From: Aedes albopictus | Taxonomy: Eukaryota > Arthropoda > Insecta > Diptera > Culicidae | Direction of reading: 5' to 3' | Length of the DNA: 64,000 nt | Assembly (NCBI RefSeq): GCF_035046485.1 | Contig: NC_085137.1 | Location: 256,020,733-256,084,732, forward strand | Shown: positions 27,001-33,159 of the stretch, in pieces | Position numbering within the stretch: the stretch's first letter is position 1 | Layout: each line of letters opens with the position of its first letter | Notes under the pieces: generated by a model | The model's input: the letters and a program-made list of their open reading frames with translations, nothing else | The model's database searches: none | What the model was told of the DNA's origin: nothing | Made by a program: the position numbers and the translations under genes

Positions 27001-30000
27001 AAGCAATCTTGTTTGGGTGTTTTCTTAGATATCGAGGGTGCCTTTGACAACGTGCCTTTCGATGCCATATTGGAAACCGCACGAAGTCATGGTATATCTC
27101 CAATGATTTCCAATTGGATTCACCAAATGCTCAAAAACCGATATCTCTTCTCGACATTGCATCTAGCAGGGATTAGGAAATTGAGTGTTTGTGGATGCCC
27201 CCAAGGGGGAGTCTTATCACCGCTTTTGTGGAATCTCGTAGCAGATACGCTATTGAGGCAACTCAATAATAGCGGTTTTCCTACTTATGGTTTTGCCGAC
27301 GACTACCTAACATTGTTAGTTGGTATGTGCATCAGCACCCTTTTCGACCTGATGCAAAACACCCTTCAGGTAGTTGAGGGTTGGTGTCGCCAATATGGCT
27401 TTTCGGTTAATCCGAGTAAAACATCTATTGTTCTTTTCACGGAAAAGCGAAACCGTAATGGCGTTCGACCTTTGCGTCTCTTTGATTCTGAAATCGATGT
27501 GACTGAACAGGTAAAGTACGTTGGAGTCATTCTTGATTCCAAGCTTTCCTGGACACCTCACATTGAGTTCAGAATCAAGAAAGCTTGTATGGCCTTCGGG
27601 CAATGCCGGCGTACTTTTGGTACAACTTGGGGTCTAAAACCCAAGTATATCAAATGGATTTACACAACTGTGGTTCGGCCAATATTGGCTTATGGATGTC
27701 TTGTGTGGTGGCAAAAGGGTGAAGTGAGAACGGTCCAATCAAAATTAGGCCATCTCCAAAGGATGTGCTTAATGGCGATGTCTGGAGCGTTCTCTTTAAC
27801 TCCTACGGCAGCGCTAGAAGTTCTCTTTGACGTTGCCCCACTACACATTCATCTCAAACAAGAAGCCCTTTCTTGCACTTACCGGTTACGGGTACTCGGT
27901 CTACTAGAGGAAACTCCTGTGAACCGCACATCAACACACACCTCGTTGTTTCCACTTTTAGTGAATTGGGACAAAATTGTCCTTGCTCCAAGTGATCTTA
28001 CAATTGCTTGTAATTTCCCATATAGGACATTTTCCACGAAATTCCCTTCCCGGGAAGAGTGGACATCTGGTTATCTGGAAAGAAGTATTTCAGACGGCAT
28101 CGTATGTTACACTGATGGCTCCCTTCTCGAAGGTCGAGCAGGTGCTGGTGTTTATTCTCGTGAGCTAAGGCTGTATCAGTCTTACTCACTTGGTAGACAC
28201 TGCACCGTTTTTCAGGCCGAAATCTTTGCTCTTATGTGCGGAGTGCAATCAGCACTTCAGCAGCACGTAATGGGCAAAGTAATATACTTCTGCTCAGATA
28301 GCCAGGCTGCTATTAAAGCACTTGCTTCGGCCAACTCCAGGTCGAAGATAGTTATCGCTTGTCGAACTCAAATCGAGGAGCTGAATTCAGCAAACGCTGT
28401 TCACCTTCTATGGGTACCTGGTCATTCTTCCATCGCTGGAAATGAATTGGCTGATGAGTTAGCTCGCTCTGGAGCATCACATGACTTCATTGGCCCTGAG
28501 CCAGCTATTCCGATATCGAAGTGTTGGATTAAGCTTCAGATTCACACCTGGGCTGTCTTTCAACACAGACAATATTGGAATAGTTTGGAGTCATGTCGTC
28601 AAACCAAATTGTATAGTGCTGAGCCATCTCTACGGGCGGCGAAGTATCTAACTAATCAGTCTAAGCAGAATTGCAGCATGCTGGTCAAAGCATTGACTGG
28701 CCACTGCCGACTCAGCTATCACATGGCGAATATTCAGCAAGCTGATTCATTTGCCTGTGATAGCTGTGAATCCGATTATGGAACTTCGTATCATTTGATA
28801 TGTAACTGTCCAGTTTTTGCGCAACTGCGTTTCCGAGTATTCGGTAAACACTTATTAAGTGAAACTGACTTCAGAAACCTGAATCTTCAGGATATTCTGT
28901 TGTTCTTAACCCGCTGTGGTAAAGAGCTATAGGCTCTCTTTCGCTTTATGCGTTATTACAGTGCCCTTTTCAGGGCGCTGTTTGAACCCATTGTGGTACG
29001 CTTGTGCGTTAGTACCCTCTTCCAGGGTATTATTCCTATTTCCCTATCTGTCCCTATCCCCATCCAAATCCTTTTTCCTTCCTTTTCCCTCAGGTAGATG
29101 ATGAAATAGGCTGTTATTTTGGCGATGGCACAAATGTCCCAAATGGAGGATAACGTGCCTCTGGAGCCGGCCTTCTGATACCTGATACCTGATCGTCCTC
29201 TGTTCTGCCAGTCTGCCCATATTCGCATAGTCGATGTAAGCGCCACAGTACTTTTCAACATGTTTTTGGAATTTTAACAATGAGTGAATATAAGTTACAA
29301 GATTTTTACCACGTTGACATCTAACTAAGTGTTTGATCTTGTGATCGATTGAATAACAATGGTCACAAATATGCACACGCGTTTAATATTAGCTTTTGTA
29401 CGGCGGCATTGCCAGTGGTGGTTACATCGACTATTCGAATATGGGCAGAGGTATCAGACACTAACATCCGTCTTCTGACAACGTTCTACTCATTCGTCAC
29501 TTTCTGGTTCTCCTTATCGGTCCAACCGTATCTGGGTCGTCTTTGAGCAGTACGGGCTCATTTATATATTACGATACGCAAAATTTAACAATTTTAGACC
29601 CCCTTACTCTCCCACGTAAAAACTTTTGTATGGAAACTTTTGAAATTTTGTATGAAGTGTAACACAGCCCTAGAGCCACTCTCTCCCCTCATAGCGTTAC
29701 GTAATATTTGAACGAACCCTACCTAACACTTTTCGTACAGCTGTGCTCACTGTTCCTTGGAAAGATTCCCACTGACTGTTCAGGTTGTCGTCTACATTGA
29801 TTCCCGTATCCGCTCATTCAGCTTTTGACGGTATTGTTAGAGCTCCTCTCATAGTGCGTGAAATTTTTGTGCATCCTGTGAGTGGTTTGGATAGCACCAT
29901 TTAATTCGGTCAACGCAGCGGGCTTGATTTTCTAATCGGAAGGTTGCCTCTTTGATCTTGTTTTTAATCATAACTTCGATGTCATTGTCCGGTATGTTCC

Positions 30001-32564
30001 GGGTCAGCAGTCTTCCATCTCGACCAAGATCTGCCAAAACTGTCGGCTTCTTTAGTACACTGAATGTCGCAAAGGCCTGGCTCCGTGACTCCGTCCGGCA
30101 GCCATCCAGAAACTCTTCTACACCTTGGACAAAAGGGTGTTTGCTGGATTTGGGACTGCGGCGCGTCGATCACGCTGACTGAGTTCAAAACAATGAAAAG
30201 TGCTGCGAAGCAGGCGCGAGCAATAGCCTGGACCTCCACCGGGGCCACCGGGGTAAGCAGAGGAAGGCCCACATTTTTCCAAGACTTGACTGGCTGGGTT
30301 ACCGAGGAAGTCATAGACCTGTCTTTCGTGTTTTGGAAGTAGCTAATGGCTCGACTCGACAGCCAGTCGCTAGGGCAAGTTTGAATTTTATCGGGAATAT
30401 TCCAGCCTTGGCGCTTGTAAGGCATGTGTCGATGGTAGCAACTGTTGTATGATGTACAAATGGTTTCAAAAGTTCTTCAAATGCTCAGTAGGTAATATCA
30501 ATACTTAGAGCATCCAGAAAGACAGGGTTGCATCCGCTGCTTGGAAACGGGACGATCATTCGCTTCGTCAGCGTTTTCCAGATAGCCTCAAATAAGTCTA
30601 CGTAGTTTATGGACAGCGCTTGATGATGCGCCTTCAAAAAACTCAGCATCTACAACTCGTAATAGCTACTACAACTAAAAAAAATGATAATAGATAATAT
30701 TAATTGCGAAACATTGCACCTTGTATTTATCTGTTGCCGACAGCCACAAACAAAACTAAATCTTATACCATCAATAACCACTTTCAGATCAAGGAAATCC
30801 TGGACACCCTTGGCCTGGATGAGCACCGTGCCACCCTAACGAGGAATCTCTCCGGAGGACAGCAGAAGCGTCTCTCGATTGCCCTCGAGCTGGTGAATAA
30901 CCCACCGATTATGTTCTTCGACGAACCGACTTCCGGTCTGGACAGCTCGACCTGTTTCCAGTGTGTCAGCTTGTTGAAGTTCCTGGCGCGAGGTGGCCGA
31001 ACAATCATTTGCACAATCCACCAGCCTTCGGCTCGTCTGTTCGAGATGTTCGATCAGCTGTACACCCTTGCCGATGGTCAGTGCGTGTACCAGGGTAACA
31101 CCAAACAGTTGGTGCCATTCCTGGGTACGCTCGATCTGGAATGTCCGTCGTATCACAATCCGGCCAGCTACATCATTGAAGTGGCTTGTGGTGAGCATGG
31201 CGATCACACACGTAAGCTGGTCAACGCCATTGACAACGGAAAGCGTGATATTCGAGGCGATTTGGACTTCCCAGCCATGAAAAACAAGAAGAACGAAAAC
31301 GGAAACGCGAACGCCAACCTCAAATCGAACTATGACAAACTGAACGGAAATAGCAATAAGTACGCCGACAACTTGAATATCGGAGGAAACGGTCTGCTGC
31401 CGTCGTCGATGGTGAACGACATTGCCAAGGAAACCACCACCGAGACGATTAAGATCAACGTGGAACCGGAGAAGGAACCCGAGGTGAACACCGCTCTCTT
31501 GCCAATCGATGGACAGTTGGACGTGGGACTGTCACCAGAGCGATATCCGACTTCCGAGTTTCACCAGTTCTGGGTTGTGCTGAAGCGAACGTTGCTGTTC
31601 AGTAGACGTGATTGGGTAAAGTTGACCTAAGATTACGTTCCTTGTATTGTGATGCGATTGTTTTTCTTTCAGACTCTTATGTATCTCCGTTTGTTCGCGC
31701 ACATCCTCGTTGGTTTTCTGATTGGTGCTCTGTACTACGATATCGGTAATGATGGCGCAAAGGTGCTGAGCAACCTGGGTTTCCTGTTCTTCAACATGCT
31801 GTTCCTGATGTACACGTCCATGACCATTACGATTTTATCATGTGAGTTACATTTTTTCATTGATGGATGTTGAACCCAAAATAATACCCAATTTTTGTTT
31901 TCAGTCCCTCTAGAGATGCCTGTCTTACTAAAGGAAAACTTTAACCGATGGTATTCTCTACGATCGTACTATCTTGCGATAACGGTGTCAGACATTCCAT
32001 TCCAGGTAATAAGCAATGATATTAGCATTTTTGCCGTTCTACAAACTGCTTCCTTCGTTTCAGGCCATTTTCTGCGTATTTTACGTGTCGATCGTGTACT
32101 ACTTCACGTCGCAACCGCTCGAGTGGTTCCGTTTCGCCATGTTCTTGGGTTCCTGTTTGCTGATTTCGTTCGTGGCCCAGAGCGTCGGTCTGGTGGTCGG
32201 TGCTGCCATGAACGTCCAGAACGGTGTGTTCCTAGCTCCAGTGATGTCTGTTCCATTCCTGCTGTTCTCCGGATTCTTCGTATCGTTCGACGCCATTCCG
32301 ATCTATCTGCGGTGGATCACCTACCTGTCCTACATCCGGTATGGGTTCGAGGGAACTGCCCTGGCCACCTACTCGTACGGTCGCGAAAAGCTCAAGTGTC
32401 ACCAGGTGTACTGTCACTTCAAATCGCCGACGACTACTCTCGAGGAGCTGGACATGCTCGACGCCAACTTCACTCTGGACATTGTAGCTCTAGTCATCAT
32501 CTTTGTGGTGCTGAGAGTTGCCGCATTCCTGTTCCTGCGATGGAAGCTCAAAACTACCAGATAA
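2898..32564 (+). CDS. ABCG half-transporter, ABCG1/ABCG4-like, seven coding exons
   Basis: Coding exons join 2898-3093, 18574-18691, 18804-18993, 30788-31615, 31673-31841, 31905-32005 and 32064-32564: 2103 nt, 700 residues plus TAA. Every intron is GT-AG and phases match. The order is nucleotide-binding domain then membrane domain, as in all ABCG proteins. Visible motifs are Walker [10 protein letters not shown] (88-96), Q-loop Q134, signature LSGGQ (189-193), Walker B IMFFDE (209-214), D-loop SGLD (217-220) and H-loop H246. An Asn/Lys-rich linker (about 325-415) precedes the membrane domain (about 435-700, six expected helices). Stretches such as [35 protein letters not shown] and [11 protein letters not shown] closely match the ABCG1/ABCG4 clade, whose members dimerise and export sterols or lipids across membranes. 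Family length is about 650-700, so it is complete. The ATG at 2898 has a favourable context (AACCATGT). Introns 1 and 3 (15.5 and 11.8 kb) are full of transposons. The substrate is not known from sequence. Confidence 0.96.
3431..3663 (-). mobile_element. tRNA-derived SINE, 5'-truncated
   Basis: Minus-strand copy of the same SINE as at 19298-19589, with the GGTTCGATTCCCGGTCGGTC box-B segment. It ends at the CTTCTTGGCGTAACGTCC 3' tail. Flanked by the 10-bp duplication TAGGTACACT (3421-3430 and 3664-3673). The tRNA-like head upstream of box B is missing, so it is 5'-truncated. It lies in intron 1 of the transporter. Confidence 0.85.
4058..5696 (-). mobile_element. LOA/Lian-like LINE, 3'-truncated and internally deleted
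   Basis: Minus-strand relative of the LINE at 24553-29191. Reverse-transcriptase pieces include [10 protein letters not shown] (near 4090-4110), with endonuclease and linker pieces at 4580-4942 and 5001-5423. The 5' leader near 5590-5696 matches 24640-24740 of the fuller copy. Most of the endonuclease is deleted, several frameshifts and stops are present, and everything after the FADD motif is missing. A dead copy. Confidence 0.8.
5745..6470. mobile_element. Foldback MITE with about 200-bp inverted arms
   Basis: The left arm (near 5745-5925, with TTTAGCTGAAAATTTGACCA read in reverse) is the inverse of the right arm (near 6290-6470). Both contain the blocks CATCGTGGCGTCAT, GGGGGCCCATCGAACTTTTT and CTCCCATACAAACTTCAAA on opposite strands. 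Arms are about 90 percent alike. There is no coding potential. The exact ends and target duplication are not clear. Confidence 0.75.
6862..7634 (-). CDS. Possible unidentified membrane or secreted protein gene, partial
   Basis: On the minus strand an ATG at 7634 opens 114 codons with a strongly hydrophobic start ([20 protein letters not shown]) and two cysteines. A second open stretch (7149-6862) has a hydrophobic [15 protein letters not shown] segment and later [13 protein letters not shown]. The latter weakly recalls the ligand-binding start of insect ionotropic receptors. The two parts are in different frames with no convincing splice pair. It could be a decayed or poorly spliced gene, or chance. 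No function is assigned. Confidence 0.25.
7640..8910. other. Intron sequence, nothing recognised
   Basis: AT-rich sequence without coding character. A short GGCGGCGGCGACGACGGCG tract lies near 8850. Confidence 0.4.
8917..9130 (+). mobile_element. tRNA-derived SINE
   Basis: A tRNA-like head has an A-box-like GTGGTCGTGCGGCTAAGG and a clear B box, GGTTCGATTCC (near 8981). An unrelated body and a poly(A) run near 9117 follow. The body ends AAACGTGTCTGTGTCTT before the A tail. No target duplication could be defined. Confidence 0.75.
9390..10300. repeat. Degenerate 12-bp-period minisatellite, array 1
   Basis: Alternating variants of CCAGGAATTCCT, CCAGGAGTTCTT and related 12-mers, heavily diverged. 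Because the period is a multiple of three, spurious open frames appear on both strands. Same family as the arrays at 10650, 19885, 21055, 22235 and 22940. Confidence 0.7.
10380..10650 (-). repeat. Dispersed element inside the 12-bp array (inverse of 20785-21050)
   Basis: Reads as the reverse complement of 20785-21050. Shared blocks include ACGTAATT/AATTACGT, GGTACC, TCACAATCTGCGAA and CCATAGACTAATTTCAAGAC. Both copies sit inside 12-bp-period arrays. Non-coding; probably a MITE or part of a larger composite repeat. Confidence 0.65.
10655..11280. repeat. Degenerate 12-bp-period minisatellite, array 2
   Basis: Mostly the complementary sense, with repeats of AGGAATTTCTGG and AGGAATCCTTGG type. 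More diverged than the arrays near 21 kb. Confidence 0.55.
11301..11498 (-). repeat. 200-bp dispersed repeat, copy A
   Basis: The reverse complement of 14033-14232, with shared blocks GGATGGGAGATCTGGGAGTC and GGTGTTTGTTAGACGGAAAG on the minus strand. The ends GATCAATAACGGCGCCGGCC are kept. No coding capacity. Confidence 0.8.
11605..12170. repeat. Direct duplication, left copy
   Basis: Matches 12601-13205 in the same orientation from AAGAAAAAATCCTAATGG to CTTTTGAGACAGACC, with small indels and about 90 percent identity by eye. The end also matches the terminal repeats of the element at 54632-55575. Confidence 0.75.
12100..12360 (-). mobile_element. Fragment of the 54632-55575 element family
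   Basis: Its reverse complement carries GAATGTGATTGTGTTGGTGA and CTATTTTTAGAC, as at 55210-55270. It also has the terminal-repeat block ending TGTCAGAGACACATACG. Non-coding remnant between the two direct duplications. Confidence 0.65.
12601..13210. repeat. Direct duplication, right copy
   Basis: Second copy of 11605-12170, offset by 996 bases at its start and 1035 at its end. It ends in the same CAGCGGCCCAAAATCTGTCA terminal motif. Confidence 0.75.
13518..13931 (-). mobile_element. tRNA-derived SINE with target duplication
   Basis: A minus-strand element whose poly(A) reads as a T run at 13518-13530. Its tRNA-like head lies at the right end with GGGTTCGAACCCAGCC (near 13890). Flanked by the 12-bp duplication GTGATTGATCTT (13506-13517 and 13932-13943). 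About 414 bp, without coding capacity. Confidence 0.85.
14033..14232 (+). repeat. 200-bp dispersed repeat, copy B
   Basis: Inverted partner of 11301-11498, beginning TTGATCAATAACGGCGCC and ending GCGATCTATGGATTGG. The pair could form a hairpin enclosing 2.5 kb. Confidence 0.8.
14501..15423. mobile_element. TA-flanked long-TIR MITE (Tc1/mariner-like target)
   Basis: 923 bp, beginning CAGGGGATGGCCAAAATG and ending in its inverse, flanked by TA on both sides. Inverted arms are about 280 bp and include TTGGGATAGGCAAC and CATATCTCGGAAACCAGTGA. No transposase is encoded. TA duplication and TIRs suggest mobilisation by a Tc1/mariner-type transposase. Confidence 0.88.
15430..16200. other. Intron sequence, nothing recognised
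   Basis: No coding stretch or clear repeat seen. Confidence 0.4.
16213..16640. mobile_element. Possible short-TIR element with a tRNA-like insert
   Basis: Ends carry ACTCAAGATCATAATTAG and its near inverse (CTAATTATGATCTTGAATAG). Inside, 16434-16503 on the minus strand resembles a tRNA head with CAAGTTCGATTCTGG as B box. It may be a MITE holding a SINE head, or two decayed repeats. Confidence 0.4.
16700..17880. other. Intron sequence, nothing recognised
   Basis: A 134-codon open stretch at 17240-17644 is GC-richer than its surroundings, but it matches nothing known to me and lacks a splice context. Confidence 0.35.
17884..18146. mobile_element. MITE with perfect 22-bp TIRs
   Basis: Ends are CACAGACAAACAGACGTAAC (22 bp counting the last AC) and its exact inverse. 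The flanks show a 7-bp duplication CATATGA. 263 bp, non-coding, with AT-rich flanks. The 7-8 bp target suggests a hAT-like or related superfamily, but this is not certain. Confidence 0.85.
18574..18691 (+). CDS. ABCG transporter exon 2 (Walker A)
   Basis: Starts after TTGCAG and encodes [17 protein letters not shown] and the Walker A loop GPSGAGKST that binds ATP phosphates. It ends in phase 2 at AA|GTACGA. The next exon restores Lys105. Confidence 0.95.
18804..18993 (+). CDS. ABCG transporter exon 3 (Q-loop)
   Basis: Begins after GGCAG and carries the Q-loop IMQD and the ABCG-typical LTVQEAM segment. It ends with a complete Val codon before GTAAGT. Intron 2 is only 112 bases; intron 3 is 11.8 kb. 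Confidence 0.95.
19298..19589 (-). mobile_element. Full-length tRNA-derived SINE
   Basis: On the minus strand it begins with a tRNA-like head (GCCGAGGCGGTAAACGCACG) and B box GGGTTCGATTCCCGG. The body then runs to CTTCTTGGCG, which here is the opposite-strand 3' end, with a GA-rich tail. The target duplication is CGGTGTTTGTT (19287-19297 and 19590-19600). It is the reference copy for the pieces at 3431 and 50957. Confidence 0.9.
19885..20310. repeat. 12-bp-period minisatellite, array 3
   Basis: Clear 12-mers in register, such as CCAGGAGTTCTT, CCAAGCATTGCT, CCACGAGTTCCT and CCGGGAATTGCT. Alternate units use AGTTC and AATTG cores, giving a 24-bp higher order. Confidence 0.8.
20785..21050 (+). 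repeat. Dispersed element inside the 12-bp array (copy 2)
   Basis: Partner of 10380-10650 in opposite orientation. It begins ACCATAGACTAATTTCAAGA and ends near CACCGCTGGTAATAC. Non-coding. Confidence 0.65.
21055..21880. repeat. 12-bp-period minisatellite, array 4
   Basis: The best-kept stretch, with CCGGGAATTCCT, CCAGGTGTTCCT and CCGGAAATTCCT in sequence. One frame would read Pro-Gly-Ile/Val-Pro repeats, another Glu/Leu-rich repeats. These frames are not taken as genes. Confidence 0.85.
21957..22081. mobile_element. 125-bp TA-flanked mini-MITE
   Basis: Ends AGGTACCCCGGGGCAAGTTG and the near inverse (CAACTTGCCCCGGTGTACCT), with TA on both sides. Arms of about 40 bp leave a short central loop. 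Its GGGCAAGATG motif recalls the element at 42201-42978. Confidence 0.85.
22083..22232 (-). mobile_element. tRNA-derived SINE fragment
   Basis: Minus-strand head with GGCTTCGTGGCCGAGCAG (A box) and GTGGGTTCGATCCCCGC (B box), then a short body ending near the MITE at 22081. No 3' tail seen. Confidence 0.75.
22235..22640. repeat. 12-bp-period minisatellite, array 5
   Basis: Continues the array interrupted by the MITE and SINE at 21957-22232, with units such as CTGGGAGTTCTT and CTAGGAGTTCCT. Confidence 0.75.
22680..22926 (+). mobile_element. Feilai-like tRNA-derived SINE
   Basis: Head GCCTAGTGGTTAAGGCTATG with B-box-like GGGCTCAATTCCCG, and body with CTCGACTCCCTGGGC and AAAGAAAGCCCTTCAATTAA. 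It closely resembles the Feilai SINE as recalled. Flanked by a 12-bp duplication AGTATAGATAAT (22668-22679 and 22927-22938). It sits inside the 12-bp array. Confidence 0.88.
22940..23640. repeat. 12-bp-period minisatellite, array 6
   Basis: Units such as CTAGGAGTTCCT and CTGGGAATTCCT degrade towards 23640. A short A run is present near 22985. Confidence 0.75.
23650..24358. other. Old repeat remnants, nothing firm
   Basis: A minus-strand open stretch at 24073-24300 contains [10 protein letters not shown], which recalls the linker region of LINE polyproteins. The copy is too decayed to assign. Confidence 0.3.
24359..24552. repeat. 194-bp direct repeat, left border of the LINE
   Basis: Identical to 29192-29385 except for one base (CACTGTACTT versus CACAGTACTT). 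The minus strand encodes [20 protein letters not shown], which recalls the cysteine-rich C-terminus of LINE reverse transcriptases. The target was therefore probably an older LINE. Confidence 0.92.
24939..25433 (+). pseudogene. LINE endonuclease domain, frameshifted
   Basis: Encodes an apurinic-type (EEP) endonuclease with VQEPYF near the start and [13 protein letters not shown] near the end. Frames change near 25275, probably from loss of one base, and the TTAA MITE follows at once. The domain resumes at 25786 after the MITE. No ATG lies near the start. Confidence 0.8.
25434..25785. mobile_element. TTAA-flanked foldback MITE inside the LINE
   Basis: Begins GGCGAAACTGGAAGCATTTC and ends with its inverse, with TTAA on each side. 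Arms of about 170 bp are almost perfect inverses (TTTCTACC, AGAAGATACCCTGAT, GCTTCGTTATTTAATAAAAA). Excision to one TTAA restores the LINE reading through Ser-Asp-Ile-Asn-Leu-Arg. The TTAA target is typical of piggyBac-type transposases. Confidence 0.92.
26257..28932 (+). CDS. LINE reverse transcriptase-RNase H (ORF2 C-terminal part)
   Basis: An open frame of 891 codons, starting where the upstream endonuclease frame shifts; the true protein began further upstream. The reverse transcriptase has [22 protein letters not shown] and the catalytic FADD at 27292-27303. The RNase H follows with YTDGS (near 28110), QAEIFAL, SDSQAAI and [12 protein letters not shown], giving the D-E-D-D set. A C-terminal Cys/His cluster ([18 protein letters not shown]) matches the usual LINE zinc-binding tail. 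All catalytic residues are kept, so the insertion is fairly young, although the endonuclease is broken. Confidence 0.9.
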   Translation: MEQTEAFRSARKAYRKALRSAERSGWKNLFTNVSSLSEVSRLNKILAKSKDFRVNELRLPNGDLTSSDEEVLECLFSTHFPGCVDITSSDDPDVFSCSYDSLASARSIVTIESIEWALDSFAPFKSPGADGIYPILLQKGFDYFKHVLKKLLVCSFATGYIPKSWRDITVKFIPKVGRASYEEAKSFRPISLTSFLLKCLERIVDHHIRDVHLANVPLHVNQHAYQSGKSTVTLLHKVVYDIEKAFAQKQSCLGVFLDIEGAFDNVPFDAILETARSHGISPMISNWIHQMLKNRYLFSTLHLAGIRKLSVCGCPQGGVLSPLLWNLVADTLLRQLNNSGFPTYGFADDYLTLLVGMCISTLFDLMQNTLQVVEGWCRQYGFSVNPSKTSIVLFTEKRNRNGVRPLRLFDSEIDVTEQVKYVGVILDSKLSWTPHIEFRIKKACMAFGQCRRTFGTTWGLKPKYIKWIYTTVVRPILAYGCLVWWQKGEVRTVQSKLGHLQRMCLMAMSGAFSLTPTAALEVLFDVAPLHIHLKQEALSCTYRLRVLGLLEETPVNRTSTHTSLFPLLVNWDKIVLAPSDLTIACNFPYRTFSTKFPSREEWTSGYLERSISDGIVCYTDGSLLEGRAGAGVYSRELRLYQSYSLGRHCTVFQAEIFALMCGVQSALQQHVMGKVIYFCSDSQAAIKALASANSRSKIVIACRTQIEELNSANAVHLLWVPGHSSIAGNELADELARSGASHDFIGPEPAIPISKCWIKLQIHTWAVFQHRQYWNSLESCRQTKLYSAEPSLRAAKYLTNQSKQNCSMLVKALTGHCRLSYHMANIQQADSFACDSCESDYGTSYHLICNCPVFAQLRFRVFGKHLLSETDFRNLNLQDILLFLTRCGKEL
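29192..29385. repeat. 194-bp direct repeat, right border of the LINE
   Basis: Second copy of 24359-24552, beginning ATCGTCCTCTGTTCTGCC and ending GCACACGCGTTTA. It directly follows the TGATACC tail of the LINE. Confidence 0.92.
29554..29718. mobile_element. Short foldback MITE (GGGTTCGTTCAAATATTACG family)
   Basis: The right end is GCGTTACGTAATATTTGAAC then GAACCC; the left end is a diverged inverse (GGGCTCATTTATATATTACG). TAC flanks both sides. Related to the elements at 63256-63421 and perhaps 50747-50910. Confidence 0.6.
29725..30780 (-). other. Decayed retroelement-like sequence, unassigned
   Basis: Minus-strand open stretches (for example 29982-30425, with [12 protein letters not shown]) look like old coding sequence of a mobile element. 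The frame is broken and no diagnostic motif is visible. Confidence 0.3.
30788..31615 (+). CDS. ABCG transporter exon 4 (signature, Walker B, H-loop, linker)
   Basis: The largest exon (276 codons) begins after TTTCAG with [10 protein letters not shown]. It holds [17 protein letters not shown] and TIHQPS, then [15 protein letters not shown], which is typical of the clade. An Asn-rich linker follows, longer than in the vertebrate homologues recalled. It ends at TGG|GTAAAG. The frame stays open for only a few codons into the intron, which confirms the donor. Confidence 0.96.
31673..31841 (+). CDS. ABCG transporter exon 5 (first membrane helices)
   Basis: Begins ACT after TTTCAG. It encodes [21 protein letters not shown] and [15 protein letters not shown], two hydrophobic segments of the ABC2-type membrane domain. 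It ends in phase 1 at T|GTGAGT. Confidence 0.95.
31905..32005 (+). CDS. ABCG transporter exon 6
   Basis: Starts after TTTTCAG. It encodes [20 protein letters not shown] and [13 protein letters not shown], matching the conserved re-entrant coupling region of ABCG proteins. Donor is CAG|GTAATA. Confidence 0.95.
32064..32564 (+). CDS. ABCG transporter exon 7 (last helices and stop)
   Basis: Starts after GTTTCAG and encodes the remaining helices, including [14 protein letters not shown] and the extracellular loop with cysteines (KCHQVYCHF). The last helix is followed by [10 protein letters not shown] and TAA. The short basic C-terminus is normal for ABCG half-transporters. Confidence 0.96.
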   Translation, partial: AIFCVFYVSIVYYFTSQPLEWFRFAMFLGSCLLISFVAQSVGLVVGAAMNVQNGVFLAPVMSVPFLLFSGFFVSFDAIPIYLRWITYLSYIRYGFEGTALATYSYGREKLKCHQVYCHFKSPTTTLEELDMLDANFTLDIVALVIIFVVLRVAAFLFLRWKLKTTR

Positions 32565-33090
32565 ATGATTTTCTAGTTGAAAAGCTTTGCAAAAATGATG
32601 TTTTTCTATGAATTTTTCAACATTATACAAAGTTATTACTCGAGAATAGTTTAGTGAAGGGGATTAGATTAAACTTACACCAAATCATTGTGATGTCGGG
32701 AGCAATAATTGGACCAATTTTGAACTAAAAATTGGTAAAATGACCTAAGATAGCTATTTTCTACCTTTAACAACAACAAACTATACATAGATACAAGAGA
32801 ATCGGAAAACGAATACGTTCATAGTGTACACTGTATGAGGCTGTGCTTCAACTAGGATCGTAAATATCAAGATCCAACCACATTGGGCCTGATGAACAAA
32901 GTAAACAAAAAATGATTTTCAGATACTAACTCTATCGATGGATTGAGGACTTCAATTAGTAGTAGTTTTATATCATTATCAGAACGGAGCTACATCCGTT
33001 GGAACATTTTGTAACGATTCTACAGCAAACCTTTTAAAGTACCATTTGTGATAACATATTGAAAGAAAAAGAAATAAAAAGGTGATACAG
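32565..33090 (+). other. Probable 3' UTR of the ABCG transporter
   Basis: AT-rich sequence following the stop. It ends shortly after an AATAAA at 33073-33078. No competing gene lies in it. Confidence 0.6.
33073..33078 (+). terminator. Poly(A) signal AATAAA of the transporter
   Basis: The only well-placed canonical hexamer between the transporter stop (32564) and the next acceptor (33159). Confidence 0.6.
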
Positions 33091-33159
33091 AGGTTGAGTT
33101 TGGGTTTCATTCTATTTGGTGACATTTCGTTTTCATCTGACTTATTTTTCTAATTGTAG

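Larger units (their letters stand above)
24553..29191 (+). mobile_element. Near full-length LOA/Lian-like LINE
   Basis: 4.6 kb. It starts with a leader of about 400 bp; the endonuclease begins near 24951 ([14 protein letters not shown]). A one-base frameshift lies near 25275, a MITE at 25434-25785, and a second frameshift near 26257. The 3' end is TGATACC repeats (about 29176-29191). No separate ORF1 was recognised in the leader. A relative lies at 4058-5696. Assignment rests on RT followed by RNase H, known for LOA, I and related clades. Confidence 0.85.

Noticed and set aside
32016..32611. Alternative frame of 238 codons starting at 31895
   Set aside because: Shadow of transporter exon 7; the true frame matches ABCG helices and ends [10 protein letters not shown].
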